64,000 bases of DNA from Hyphomonas adhaerens MHS-3. GTDB taxonomy: Bacteria; Pseudomonadota; Alphaproteobacteria; Caulobacterales; Hyphomonadaceae. Below, piece by piece: positions 45,258 through 53,969 of this stretch (positions are counted from its first letter, which is position 1; each line of letters opens with the position of its first letter). The notes under the pieces are model-generated. The model saw only the letters and a program-made list of their open reading frames with translations. It did no database searches and was not told the origin of the DNA. The stretch spans positions 1 to 64,000 of the forward strand of contig NZ_ARYH01000003.1 of NCBI RefSeq assembly GCF_000685235.1. Reading direction: 5' to 3'. Made by a program: the position numbers and the translations under genes.

Positions 45258-48200
45258 TCAGGCCGAGACGCCTTGCGGCAGATCTTCGAGAAAGCGGCGG
45301 ATATCGTCCGGTGCGGCGGGTTTGCGCAGCATGGCGATGCCGTCGATTTCAGCCTGTGTGCGCACCGCGTCATTGGCCGCTGCCGTCAGCAACAGGACAT
45401 TGCCCGGCGACGGCAATTTCGGCCGGCTCATCGCGATCAGGTCAAACCCGTCGACGGCATCCTGCAGGTTGAGGTCGGCAATCATCGCATCGAAATGCTC
45501 TGCTTCCAGCCAGGCCTGTGCCCCGGCGACGGTGCGGGCGCCGCGGACCTCGCAGCCCCAGCCGCTGAGCAGCGCCGTCATGCCGTCGACAATGGCCGCT
45601 TCGTCATCAACCACCAGCACCCGCAGCCCTTCAAGGCTGACAGTGCGGCGCGGCGCACTTCTGGCGACCGCGCGCTTGCGTTTGCCGGAAGACGCCGCCA
45701 GCGGCACCGATACGGAAAACACGCTGCCCTTTCCGGGTACGGACCGGATCCGGATCGGGGCGTCCATCAGGTCGGCAAGGCGTTTGGACACCGGCAGACC
45801 GAGCCCCGCGCCGCGAATGCCCGTATTGTCGGTATCCTCAAAGCGCCGGAATTCTTCAAAGACCAGCGGCAGGGCGTCTGCCGCAATGCCGGGGCCGGTA
45901 TCCCACACTTCGATCTGCGCCATATTCCCCCGCCGCCGCGCACCGACCAGCACAGCCCCCTCGCGCGTGTAGCGCCGGGCATTGGAGATGAAATTGCGCA
46001 GGATGCTTTTCAGGAAGTCCGGGTCCGCCTCCACCATCAGGCTGGAGGGCGCGATGCGCATGCCGATCCCGGCCTGTTCGGCCATCGGCATTGCCTCCTC
46101 GACCAAGTCTTCCAGCAAGGGCCCGACCGGCAACTGCACCGGTTTCGGCGCGATGCTGCCATGGTCAAGTCGGGAAATGTCCAGCAGGCCGCGGATCAGT
46201 TCATCCGCTGACTGAATGGCCTTGTCGGCGCGCAAGACCAGCCCCTGCCCCTGTTCGTCCGCCCGGATCGATCCGAGAAACAGGCGCGCCGCATTCAGCG
46301 GCTGCAGCAGGTCATGGCTGGCCGCCGCCAGGAAACGCGTCTTGGAGGCGTTGGCCCCTTCGGCGTCGCGGCGGGCAAGGTCCAGATCCTGCGCCATTTC
46401 CTCAAGGTCGTGCGTGCGTTCGCGGACCCGCGTTTCCAGCGTCTCGTTCGCCTCAATCAGGGCACGCTCCCGCAGCTTGTCCTCGGTTATGTCGGTGAAC
46501 GTCGTCACATAGCCACCGCCCGGCGTCGGGTTGCCGACAATGCGCAGGTAGCGTCCGTCCGGATTGCGCCGTTCATAAGTGTGCTGGTGCCCGGCCCGCA
46601 TGTGCGCGACCCGGCGTTGGGCCTCCTCGGCCGGGTCACCGTCGATCCAGCCAGATTTAAAATTGTATTCGATCAGCTTCGCCACCGGCGTGCCGACCGT
46701 GACCAGTTCATTGGGATAATGGAACAGGTCCAGATAGGCGGTGTTCCAGGCGACAAGGCGCTGGTCGGCGTCCACCACGGAGATGCCCTGCGAGATATTC
46801 TCCAGCATGGACTGCAGCATGTGCCGGTCGAACCGTTCGGCCTGCGTCTTGTGGTCCAGCATGGACAGGACGTCCCGCAGCGCCACCTGGTTGCCGCCGA
46901 TGGCAGACGCCAGCACCACCCGCGCCGACGATGCCCCGAGGGCGGAGGCCAGCAAGCGCTCCGTTCGCTGGACAAGCTGCCAGTCTGCTGCGCCGTCACC
47001 CGACGCGGGAACGCCCGAGACGCGCTCGAAATCGGCAAAGGCGTGTTCAACCGCTTCGGGGTTCAGGAAGCGGGACGCCAGTGTTTTCAGCCCGTTCGGC
47101 GTCACCGATGCCACCGGGTCCGACGTGCCCGTCTCCGTGTGGCCGAGGGGTTCCGGATCGCCGACGAAGACCGATGACTGAACCTTGTCGCGCAGACGCT
47201 CCCGCGACCGGAGCGACAGGGTCACATAGGCCGCAATATTGGCGCCGAGACTCCACACGACGCCATGGATCAGGCTGTCGTCGAATGGCGCGCCGAACAG
47301 GGCGTAGGGGTCCAGCCAGCCTGGCACAGCCGCCGCCATCCGATCATGCTGCAGGATGGCGGGCAGGAACAGGGTGTAGGCCCACAGGCCCATGCCGAGG
47401 GCCAGCCCCCACATGACCCCCGCGCGCCGCCCACTGCGCCAGTAGACCGCGCCGATCAGGGCGGGCGCGAACTGGGCCGCCGCAGCAAAGGACAACAGGC
47501 CGATTTGCGCCAGCGCCTCGCCCGTCCCGGCCAACCGGTAATAGCCATAGGCCCCCAGGACGATGACGATGATCACGGCCCGGCGGATCATGGTGAGACG
47601 CGCACCGGAATTGCCGCTGAGACTGGAGAACCGCCCGGTCTGCATCACGGCCGGTACGATCAGGTCGTTGGTCACCATGGTGGACAAGGCGACGCTGGAC
47701 ACGATTACCATGCCGGTCGCTGCCGAGAACCCGCCAAGGAAAACGAACAAGGCCAGCAGCCCGTCACCGCGCGCCAGCGGCAGGTCCAGCACGAACAGGT
47801 CGGGCGACACGCCTGCCTCAAGCGTCGACAGGCCCGCAATCGTGATCGGGATGACCACGGCGCTGGTCAGCACCAGGTAAGCGACGAACACAAGGCGCGC
47901 AGTCTGCACTTCGCGCCGGTCCCGCCGCTCGATCACGGCGACGTGGAACTGGCGCGGCAAGCAGATAATCGCGCACATGGACAGAATCGTCATGACAACC
48001 AGGCGCTGGGACACACCGCTATTGGCGAACGGCGCCGTCGCCTGGGCCGGAATGTCGATATCCGGCGCCGTGATCAGCGACAGGGAGAGCGCCGCGACGG
48101 CCACCAGGGCGACCAGCTTGATGATCGCCTCCAGCGCCAGAACCTGCATCAGGCCGGCATTGCGGCGCGTGGCATCCGACTGGCGGGCGCCGAAAAGGAT

Positions 48201-48713
48201 GGCGAACACCCCCATGGCAAGTGCCGTGAAGAGGACCGTCTGGCTGGCGGGCCGGGTGCCCGCATTCTCCGCCCCATAGGCCAGCGCCTGAAAACTCATG
48301 CCGACGGATTTCAGCTGCAGGGCGATGTAAGGCAGGCTGCCCGCCACCGCCGCCAGCGCGGCCAGCGCCCCGACCCCGCGGCTCTTGCCATACCGGGCCG
48401 ACAGGAAGTCCGACAGCGAGGAGATACTCTCCCGCTGGGCGACATCGCCGATGCGACGGATCAGGTCCGGCAGGAACAGGAAGACCAGCGCCGGGCCGAG
48501 ATAGATGGCGAGATAGTCCCACCCGCTGGTGGCGGACGTGCCGACCGCCCCGAAAAAGGTCCAGGAGGTACAATAGACCGCCAGCGCCAGGGCATAAGTG
48601 TAGGGGCTGCGTTTCGCTGACGGGTCCAGCGCGCGCCGGTCGCCCCGCCAGGCGATGGCGAACAGGCCGAACACATACAGCCCTGTTGCCCCAACGATCA
48701 GCCAGACTGGCAT
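45258..48713 (-). CDS. hybrid symporter-histidine kinase, CrbS-like
   Basis: 1151 residues in this order: an SSS/SLC5 sodium:solute symporter domain of about 13 helices (1-500), a linker resembling a STAC region (about 510-630), a PAS domain (LENISQGISVVDADQRLVAW), a coiled coil, HisKA with H800 in AAASHDLLQPLNAARL, HATPase (NFISNARRYTREG; GIRGAGLGLPVSK), and a C-terminal receiver with D1080 in MIADLNLQD. GAGGAG precedes the ATG. The transporter part probably senses acetate or another solute; the kinase should phosphorylate the LuxR-type regulator encoded convergently. Similar proteins regulate acs in several Proteobacteria. Confidence 0.9.
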   Translation of the reverse strand: MPVWLIVGATGLYVFGLFAIAWRGDRRALDPSAKRSPYTYALALAVYCTSWTFFGAVGTSATSGWDYLAIYLGPALVFLFLPDLIRRIGDVAQRESISSLSDFLSARYGKSRGVGALAALAAVAGSLPYIALQLKSVGMSFQALAYGAENAGTRPASQTVLFTALAMGVFAILFGARQSDATRRNAGLMQVLALEAIIKLVALVAVAALSLSLITAPDIDIPAQATAPFANSGVSQRLVVMTILSMCAIICLPRQFHVAVIERRDRREVQTARLVFVAYLVLTSAVVIPITIAGLSTLEAGVSPDLFVLDLPLARGDGLLALFVFLGGFSAATGMVIVSSVALSTMVTNDLIVPAVMQTGRFSSLSGNSGARLTMIRRAVIIVIVLGAYGYYRLAGTGEALAQIGLLSFAAAAQFAPALIGAVYWRSGRRAGVMWGLALGMGLWAYTLFLPAILQHDRMAAAVPGWLDPYALFGAPFDDSLIHGVVWSLGANIAAYVTLSLRSRERLRDKVQSSVFVGDPEPLGHTETGTSDPVASVTPNGLKTLASRFLNPEAVEHAFADFERVSGVPASGDGAADWQLVQRTERLLASALGASSARVVLASAIGGNQVALRDVLSMLDHKTQAERFDRHMLQSMLENISQGISVVDADQRLVAWNTAYLDLFHYPNELVTVGTPVAKLIEYNFKSGWIDGDPAEEAQRRVAHMRAGHQHTYERRNPDGRYLRIVGNPTPGGGYVTTFTDITEDKLRERALIEANETLETRVRERTHDLEEMAQDLDLARRDAEGANASKTRFLAAASHDLLQPLNAARLFLGSIRADEQGQGLVLRADKAIQSADELIRGLLDISRLDHGSIAPKPVQLPVGPLLEDLVEEAMPMAEQAGIGMRIAPSSLMVEADPDFLKSILRNFISNARRYTREGAVLVGARRRGNMAQIEVWDTGPGIAADALPLVFEEFRRFEDTDNTGIRGAGLGLPVSKRLADLMDAPIRIRSVPGKGSVFSVSVPLAASSGKRKRAVARSAPRRTVSLEGLRVLVVDDEAAIVDGMTALLSGWGCEVRGARTVAGAQAWLEAEHFDAMIADLNLQDAVDGFDLIAMSRPKLPSPGNVLLLTAAANDAVRTQAEIDGIAMLRKPAAPDDIRRFLEDLPQGVSA

Positions 48714-48800
48714 GGACGAAATCTCCTCAAGACCTGATCTTCACCCGCCGGGCGCCTGTCTGGCAAGTTCGCCCAAGGTCTGGGGCCGGAATGCCAAAAT

Positions 48801-48826
48801 GGGCGGTCCGTGCTGCCGGACCGCCC
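48801..48826 (-). terminator. terminator of the symporter operon
   Basis: GGGCGGTCCG and CGGACCGCCC form a 10-bp stem with a six-base loop; on the minus strand ATTTTGG follows. It lies 29 bases beyond the stop of the SSS symporter gene and before the CrbS-like start. Confidence 0.8.
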
Positions 48827-48855
48827 AGGTTGGGAGAGGTGTGGATTGCCTCCGT

Positions 48856-50622
48856 CTATTCGGGCTGCATCTCCGCATCGGCGATACCGTGCGGTGTCCG
48901 GGTTCCCGGCACACGGATGTCTTCCACCAGATCCTGGATGTCCTGCGGCGGCGGGGCTGTGACGAGCGCCACGCCGACACCGACAGCCAGAGACAGGAAC
49001 ATGAAGACAAAGCCGATCCCCTCCGGTGAGACGCCCAGCCACCAGTGCGAGGGATCGGTATCCACGAACTTGAAATGGTAGATGTACCAGAAGGTGGTGA
49101 TGAGACCGGTCAGCATCGAGGCAATCGCGCCTTCGCGGTTCATCCGTTTCCAGAAGATGCCGAGCACGATGACCGGGAACAGCGACGCTGCCGCGAGGCC
49201 AAAGGCGAAGGCAACCACCTGCGCCACAAAGCCGAGCGCGGACGTGTTCATCCCCATGATCCCGGCGAGGATCACCGCGCCTGCGGCAGCCCCCCGCGCG
49301 GTCAGCAGCTCCTGCTTGTCGGTCATGCCCTTGAAGAAGGTCCGCCGGCAAAGGTCGTGGCTGACAGCCGACGAGATCACCATCAGGAGGCCGGCCGCCG
49401 TCGACAGGGCCGCCGCAAGGCCGCCCGCGATGACAAGCCCGATCACCCAGGCCGGAAGGCCTGCAATGGACGGGTTGGCCGTCACGATGATGTCGCGGTC
49501 GAGCTTGGTGACTTCATTGTCGGCCCCTGCCCGGTATTGCACGACGCCGTCGCCATTCTTGTCGGTGACTTCCAGCAGGCCGATCTTTTCCCAGTCCTTG
49601 AACCATGCCGGGATCGGCTTGCCGCCATCGGCAATGATCGCGGCCGCTTCGGTGTCATAATCGGCATCGCTGGCGATATAGGTCGCCTCATTCACCGTAT
49701 CGATGAAGTTGAGACGGGCGAGCGAGGCCACAGCCGGAGCGGTCGTGTAGAGCAGCGCGATGAACACCAGCGCCCAGCCGGCCGATACGCGGGCAGCGCC
49801 TGCGCTCGACACGGTGAAGAAGCGGATGATCACGTGCGGCAGACCCGCCGTGCCGAACATCAGCGCGCCGGTAATGGCGAATACGTCGAACATGGACTTG
49901 TCGGTCTGCGTGTACTCCATGAAGCCGAGGTCCGTCACGACGGTGTTCAGCTTCTCCAGCATGGAGATGTCTTCGCCCTTCACATTGGAGATGAAGCCCA
50001 GCTGCGGGATCGGATTGCCGGTGACGATCAGCGACATGAAGACCGCCGGCACCGTGTAGGCAAAGATCAGCACACAGTATTGTGCGACCTGGGTGTAGGT
50101 CACACCCTTCATGCCGCCGAGCACCGCATAGACGAACACGATCGCCATGCCCACCATGATGCCGGTGTTGAACTCGACGCCGAGGAAGCCCGAAAAGGCC
50201 ACGCCCACGCCCTTCATCTGTCCGGCGATATAGGTGAACGACACGAACAGGGCACAGACGACCGCGATCAGGCGGGCGGTGGTCGAGTAATACCGGTCGC
50301 CGACAAAGTCCGGCACGGTAAACTTGCCGAACTCCCGCAGGAACGGTGCCAGCAACAGAGCCAGCAGAACATAGCCGCCCGTCCAGCCCATAAGGTAGAC
50401 AGAGCCGCCATAGCCCAGGAAGGCAATGAGGCCCGCCATCGACAGGAACGAGGCCGCCGACATCCAGTCGGCCGCCGTGGCCATGCCGTTGACGGTGGGG
50501 TGCACGTCATGTCCGGCGACATAGAAGTCGTCGGTCGATCCGGCCCGCGCCCAGATGGCGATGCCGATATAGGTCCCGAAAGTCAGGATGACCCAGAAAT
50601 AGGTCCAGAATTGCTCGCCCAT
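48856..50622 (-). CDS. sodium:solute symporter, VC_2705 subfamily (acetate-type)
   Basis: 588-residue SSS-family importer with about 13 helices (ISxR-like segments ADWMSAASFLSMAGLIAFLG; GGMKGVTYTQVAQYCVLIFAY; LSTAAGLLMVISSAVSHDL). It carries an extra polar loop near residues 310-390 that includes TDKNGDGVVQYRAGAD, which resembles an EF-hand calcium loop. Together with the DUF4212 subunit 4 nt upstream, this matches the VC_2705/VC_2706 type rather than enteric ActP/YjcH. Acetate or another short carboxylate is the expected substrate given acs and the CrbS-like kinase. Confidence 0.9.
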   Translation of the reverse strand: MGEQFWTYFWVILTFGTYIGIAIWARAGSTDDFYVAGHDVHPTVNGMATAADWMSAASFLSMAGLIAFLGYGGSVYLMGWTGGYVLLALLLAPFLREFGKFTVPDFVGDRYYSTTARLIAVVCALFVSFTYIAGQMKGVGVAFSGFLGVEFNTGIMVGMAIVFVYAVLGGMKGVTYTQVAQYCVLIFAYTVPAVFMSLIVTGNPIPQLGFISNVKGEDISMLEKLNTVVTDLGFMEYTQTDKSMFDVFAITGALMFGTAGLPHVIIRFFTVSSAGAARVSAGWALVFIALLYTTAPAVASLARLNFIDTVNEATYIASDADYDTEAAAIIADGGKPIPAWFKDWEKIGLLEVTDKNGDGVVQYRAGADNEVTKLDRDIIVTANPSIAGLPAWVIGLVIAGGLAAALSTAAGLLMVISSAVSHDLCRRTFFKGMTDKQELLTARGAAAGAVILAGIMGMNTSALGFVAQVVAFAFGLAAASLFPVIVLGIFWKRMNREGAIASMLTGLITTFWYIYHFKFVDTDPSHWWLGVSPEGIGFVFMFLSLAVGVGVALVTAPPPQDIQDLVEDIRVPGTRTPHGIADAEMQPE

Positions 50623-50626
50623 CGTC

Positions 50627-50893
50627 TCAGGCCTCCACGCCGTATTTCTTCTCCAGGCGGTTCATCGCCCGGCAGTAGTAGAAGATCAGTCCGACGAAGA
50701 CGTAGATGGATCCGTTCTGCGCGAACCAGAATCCAAGCGGCGCACCGCCGATCGAGACCTGGTCGAGCACGCTGCGGAACAGGATGCCTGCGCCGTACGA
50801 AACCACGAACCAGATGGCGAGAAGGCTGAGGGTCAGCCTGATGACGTCGCGCCAGTATCCCTTCGCATCAATCTCTTTGATGTTATGAGTCAT
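50627..50893 (-). CDS. DUF4212 small subunit of sodium:solute symporter
   Basis: 88 residues, two membrane helices (LTLSLLAIWFVVSYGAGILF and FGWFAQNG-like second segment reading NGSIYVFVGLIFYYC). The internal PLGFWFAQNGSIYVF is the family signature of the small partner of VC_2705-type symporters. Its stop lies 4 nt before the symporter start, indicating translational coupling. GGAGG occurs 12 nt before the ATG with a nearer GGAA. Confidence 0.88.
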   Translation of the reverse strand: MTHNIKEIDAKGYWRDVIRLTLSLLAIWFVVSYGAGILFRSVLDQVSIGGAPLGFWFAQNGSIYVFVGLIFYYCRAMNRLEKKYGVEA

Positions 50894-51019
50894 TGTTTCC
50901 GTTTCCTCCCTTTGACCCTTACCGGGGCCCCTTGCCGGGGCTTGTTGGCCAATGCCGTATCCGGCTTCTGCGGCCGCTCTTTTCGTTTGGTGCGTCAGCC
51001 GCAGATTGCACGCTGACGT

Positions 51020-51042
51020 AAAAGGGCTGTCCCAGACAGCCC
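51020..51042 (-). terminator. terminator after small membrane protein gene
   Basis: On the minus strand GGGCTGTC-TGG-GACAGCCC forms an 8-bp stem followed by TTTTA. It starts 10 bases past the stop of the 67-residue gene, separating it from the DUF4212/symporter operon. Confidence 0.85.
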
Positions 51043-51052
51043 CACTTTGGTC

Positions 51053-51256
51053 TTAGCTTTCCTGTCGGATGCGCTTGGCGTAGCGGCGCGCTTTCCAGCC
51101 GCTCCACAAGAGCGCCCCGGCCAGGCCCAGCCCGCCGATCAGGTAAGCCTCGCCGAGGCCAAACCCGTCCGACAGGCTAAAGCCCGAAGCCAGACGCACC
51201 GCATAGATCGCGGCCATCAACAGGCCAAAGGCCATCATCACATGCGCTTTCAGCAT
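51053..51256 (-). CDS. 67-residue two-helix membrane protein
   Basis: Short protein with two hydrophobic helices (VMMAFGLLMAAIYAVRL; AYLIGGLGLAGALLWSGW) and a basic tail (KARRYAKRIRQES). Start at 51256 has GGAGG 8 nt upstream; the open frame extends to 51373 without a better start. It lies upstream of the acetate symporter genes in the same direction but is followed by its own terminator, so it may be a separate unit. No family recognised. Confidence 0.7.
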   Translation of the reverse strand: MLKAHVMMAFGLLMAAIYAVRLASGFSLSDGFGLGEAYLIGGLGLAGALLWSGWKARRYAKRIRQES

Positions 51257-51505
51257 CTTTTCCTCCCGTATTCTTTTCACCAGTTTACGCGATTTCGGCT
51301 GGCGGCCACCCCAGACCTTGGTCGGAGGGGAAAACCGGGCAGGATCAGGACCTGATTGGGAAATGCGCGACATGCCTCAAACCCTTGCCAATACAGGGCT
51401 TATGGGCTACCTGCGCGCCTTCAGAAACGACGGCGCGAGGCCGCACGTGTCAGCTTCTCACCTCACCGGAACGGCGGGGCGGAGTCGAGGGCGAAAGGAA
51501 AAACA
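51257..51505. promoter_or_regulatory. divergent promoter region, small membrane protein / rplY
   Basis: 249 bases between divergent genes. It contains the ribosome binding sites at both ends (GGAGG near 51265 on the minus strand; AAAGGAAA near 51495 on the plus strand). No clear operator or riboswitch was recognised. Confidence 0.4.
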
Positions 51506-52162
51506 ATGTCAAAACAACAGATTACCTTCAATATCGAACTGCGTGAGCGCATCGGTTCCGGCGGCGCCCGTGCGGCCCGCAAGCAAGGCCTTGTGCCCGG
51601 CGTCCTCTATGGCGGCGGCCAGGACCCGGTCGCCATCAGCCTGAAGCGCAACGAAGTTCAGAAGGCCATCGACACCGGCCACTTCCTGTCTTCCACCGCA
51701 ACACTGGTCCACAACGGCGACAAACAGCTGGTGATCCCGCAGGCAATCCAGCTGCACCCGGTCTCCGACCAGCCGATGCACGTGGACCTGTTCCGCGTCG
51801 ACGCCAAGCAGCAGATCAAGGTCGAAGTGCAGGTTCACTTCGTCGGTGAAGAAGTCTCCCCGGGCCTCAAGAAGGGCGGTACGCTCAACGTGGTGCGCCA
51901 CACGGTCGAACTGCTTGTCCCGGCCGGCCACATTCCGGAATCGCTCGAAGCCGACGTTTCCGAGCTGGAAATCGGCGACAATGTGAAGATCTCCAACATC
52001 AAGCTGCCAGCTGATGCGGAGCCGACCATCACCGACCGCGACTTCACCATCGCCACGATCGCTGGCCGCACGGCCAAGGTCGAAGAGGACACGGACGAAG
52101 AAGCAACGGAAGAAGCAGAAGCCGCTGCTGAAGAAGAAGGCGGCGAAGAGAAAGAAGACTAA
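51506..52162 (+). CDS. rplY: ribosomal protein L25 (TL5/Ctc type)
   Basis: 218 residues: the 5S rRNA-binding L25 domain (about 1-95; RIGSGGARAARKQGLVPGVL, HPVSDQPMHVDLFRV) and the C-terminal TL5/Ctc beta domain (VNVxF-type HFVGEEVSPGLKKGGTL), ending with a highly acidic Glu/Ala tail as in other alphaproteobacteria. Start at 51506 with AAAGGAAA; the upstream open frame is not L25-like. Followed by peptidyl-tRNA hydrolase, the usual alphaproteobacterial order. Confidence 0.96.
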   Translation: MSKQQITFNIELRERIGSGGARAARKQGLVPGVLYGGGQDPVAISLKRNEVQKAIDTGHFLSSTATLVHNGDKQLVIPQAIQLHPVSDQPMHVDLFRVDAKQQIKVEVQVHFVGEEVSPGLKKGGTLNVVRHTVELLVPAGHIPESLEADVSELEIGDNVKISNIKLPADAEPTITDRDFTIATIAGRTAKVEEDTDEEATEEAEAAAEEEGGEEKED

Positions 52163-52189
52163 GTCTCTTGCCTTCCATCCTTTAACGTG

Positions 52190-52222
52190 CGGCCCGCCTG
52201 TCCTATGTTGCCAGGCGGGCCG
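52190..52222 (+). terminator. probable terminator/hairpin between rplY and pth
   Basis: CGGCCCGCCTG and CAGGCGGGCCG make a perfect 11-bp stem with an 11-base loop, 28 bases after the L25 stop, followed by TTCACTTTCT. The imperfect T tract suggests partial termination, leaving pth partly cotranscribed. Confidence 0.6.
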
Positions 52223-52263
52223 TTCACTTTCTACCCCAAGCTCCGGCAGGAGGCGCATTCCTC

Positions 52264-52875
52264 ATGTTGATCCTTTCCGGACAGGGAAACCCCACAGACC
52301 GCTACGCAAAGAACCGGCACAATGCCGGCTTCATCGTGCTGGATGCCCTGCACGCGCGGCACAATTTCGGGCCCTGGCGCTCGAAGTTCGAGAGCCTGAT
52401 CGCGGAAGGCACTGTCGGCGGCCAGAAAGTGCTGCTGGTGAAACCGCAGACCTATTACAATGAGACCGGCCGGGCCCTGTCGAAGGTGCTGCAGTTCTAC
52501 AAGCGCCCGGCAGACGACGTGACCGTGTTCTATGACGAGATCGACCTGGCCCCGGGCCGGCTACGCGTCAAACGCGGCGGCGGGCATTCCGGCAATAATG
52601 GCGTGCGGTCGATGATGGCACATCTGGGGGAAAACTTCCGCCGCGTGCGCATCGGCATCGGCCATCCGGGCGACAAGGCCATGGTCATGCCGCACGTGCT
52701 GTCAGACTTCACCAAGGCGGACCTTCAATGGTTCGAGCCATTGGTCGACGCGATCGGCAGCGCCCTGCCCTTCCTGCTGGATGGAGATGACGAGCGTTTC
52801 CAGACCGAGGTGATGCGCCTCGCGCCTGCGCCGAAGCATGATCCGAAACAGGCTGCGCGGCGCGGCGACGCCTGA
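52264..52875 (+). CDS. pth: peptidyl-tRNA hydrolase
   Basis: 203 residues; releases tRNA from prematurely dropped peptidyl-tRNA. GNPTDRYAKNRHNAGF carries Asn9 and catalytic His19; VKPQTYYNETG, YDEIDLAPGRLRVKRGGGHSG in part (DLAPGRLRVK), and GHPG are conserved. Length is normal. Its TGA stop lies in an 18-base palindrome shared with the convergent next gene. Confidence 0.96.
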   Translation: MLILSGQGNPTDRYAKNRHNAGFIVLDALHARHNFGPWRSKFESLIAEGTVGGQKVLLVKPQTYYNETGRALSKVLQFYKRPADDVTVFYDEIDLAPGRLRVKRGGGHSGNNGVRSMMAHLGENFRRVRIGIGHPGDKAMVMPHVLSDFTKADLQWFEPLVDAIGSALPFLLDGDDERFQTEVMRLAPAPKHDPKQAARRGDA

Positions 52876-53799
52876 TCAGGCGTCGATCTTTGCCAGAATG
52901 TCGGCTTCGGCGGCTTCCGCCATCGCCACCGCCCCGACCGTGCCGTGGGCCGGAACCGGACTACGCGCCAGGCCCAGGCAAGCGGCATAAAACCCTTCGT
53001 CCGCCGCGCCCAGCGGGTCCGGCAGTTCCGCAGCGATGTCGACCTTGATCTCGTAGGGGGTGGAGTTCTTCACCTTGCGGGTCAGGAAGTCGATCGAGAT
53101 TTCACCCGACGGGTAGACCACGTGCATGGACCGCTGGCGTTCGGGCGCCGCGCGGCTTGCCGTCAACCGGGCGACCCCGCCGCTGGCATAGGAGAATTCC
53201 GCCGTGGCTTCGTCGATATGCTCGGAATGGACCCGGCGCCCGGTGGCACTCACGCCGGTGAACTCGTTGCCGAGCATCATGGCGGCGAGGTCCAGATCGT
53301 GGATCATCAGATCCCAGATGACCGATACATCGCCCGCACGATTGTCCGGCGCGGGCGGGCCGGCGCGGACGGATTCCAGAAGCAGCGGCGTTTCCTCGAT
53401 CGCCAGCACGCCCATCGCCTTCGCAACGAAACGCTCCTGATGGCCAACCTGCAGGATGCGGCCATGCGCGGCGGCTTCGTCTGCCAGGAAACGCGCTGCC
53501 GCGCCGGTCAGGGCCAGCGGCTTCTCACACAACACATGCCGGTGCGCCTCAATTGCCTGGCGCGCCAGCGGCTCGTGCCAGGTGGCGGGTACGGCAATGA
53601 CGACCGCATCGCAGGCTTCCAGGAAAGCCGTGTAGTCGTCGAAACCCTTTGCGCCGAACTTTTCGGCGATGCCCTTCGCGCGGGGCAGATCGATATCGTA
53701 GACACCGACCAGATCGGTCTTCACCGATGCGGCTGCTTTCTGCGCGTGGTAGTTTCCGAACACCCCGGCACCGGCAACGCCTACTTTGAGCTTTGTCAT
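52876..53799 (-). CDS. Gfo/Idh/MocA-family oxidoreductase
   Basis: 307 residues. N-terminal NAD(P)-binding fold (VGVAGAGVFGNYHAQ; AVVIAVPATWHEPLARQAIE; HVLCEKPLALT), C-terminal alpha/beta domain. The EKP motif holds the conserved Lys of the active site. Such enzymes oxidise sugars, inositols or UDP-sugar derivatives; the sequence resembles bacterial UDP-N-acetylglucosamine 3-dehydrogenase-type members seen near lipid A genes, but I cannot fix the substrate. Start at 53799 with AGGA upstream. Converges stop to stop with pth. Confidence 0.88.
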   Translation of the reverse strand: MTKLKVGVAGAGVFGNYHAQKAAASVKTDLVGVYDIDLPRAKGIAEKFGAKGFDDYTAFLEACDAVVIAVPATWHEPLARQAIEAHRHVLCEKPLALTGAAARFLADEAAAHGRILQVGHQERFVAKAMGVLAIEETPLLLESVRAGPPAPDNRAGDVSVIWDLMIHDLDLAAMMLGNEFTGVSATGRRVHSEHIDEATAEFSYASGGVARLTASRAAPERQRSMHVVYPSGEISIDFLTRKVKNSTPYEIKVDIAAELPDPLGAADEGFYAACLGLARSPVPAHGTVGAVAMAEAAEADILAKIDA

Positions 53800-53969
53800 G
53801 TCCTGGCCCCTCTGTCCTGACCGGAATGGCACCCAACTGCCATGGTATCAAGGCCGTGGCACAGCCCTGCCGCAGCGGGTTTCTTCCCGGTCACCCCTTC
53901 ACAGCGCTGGCATGCGCGCCCAACTAGGGCGCAAGACAAACACAAGAAACTAAGCAGGAGGAATCACGA

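Noticed and set aside
47265-48620. 451-codon plus-strand open frame rich in Arg, Gln, His and Asp
   Set aside because: Antisense to the symporter domain of the CrbS-like protein; low-complexity shadow composition.
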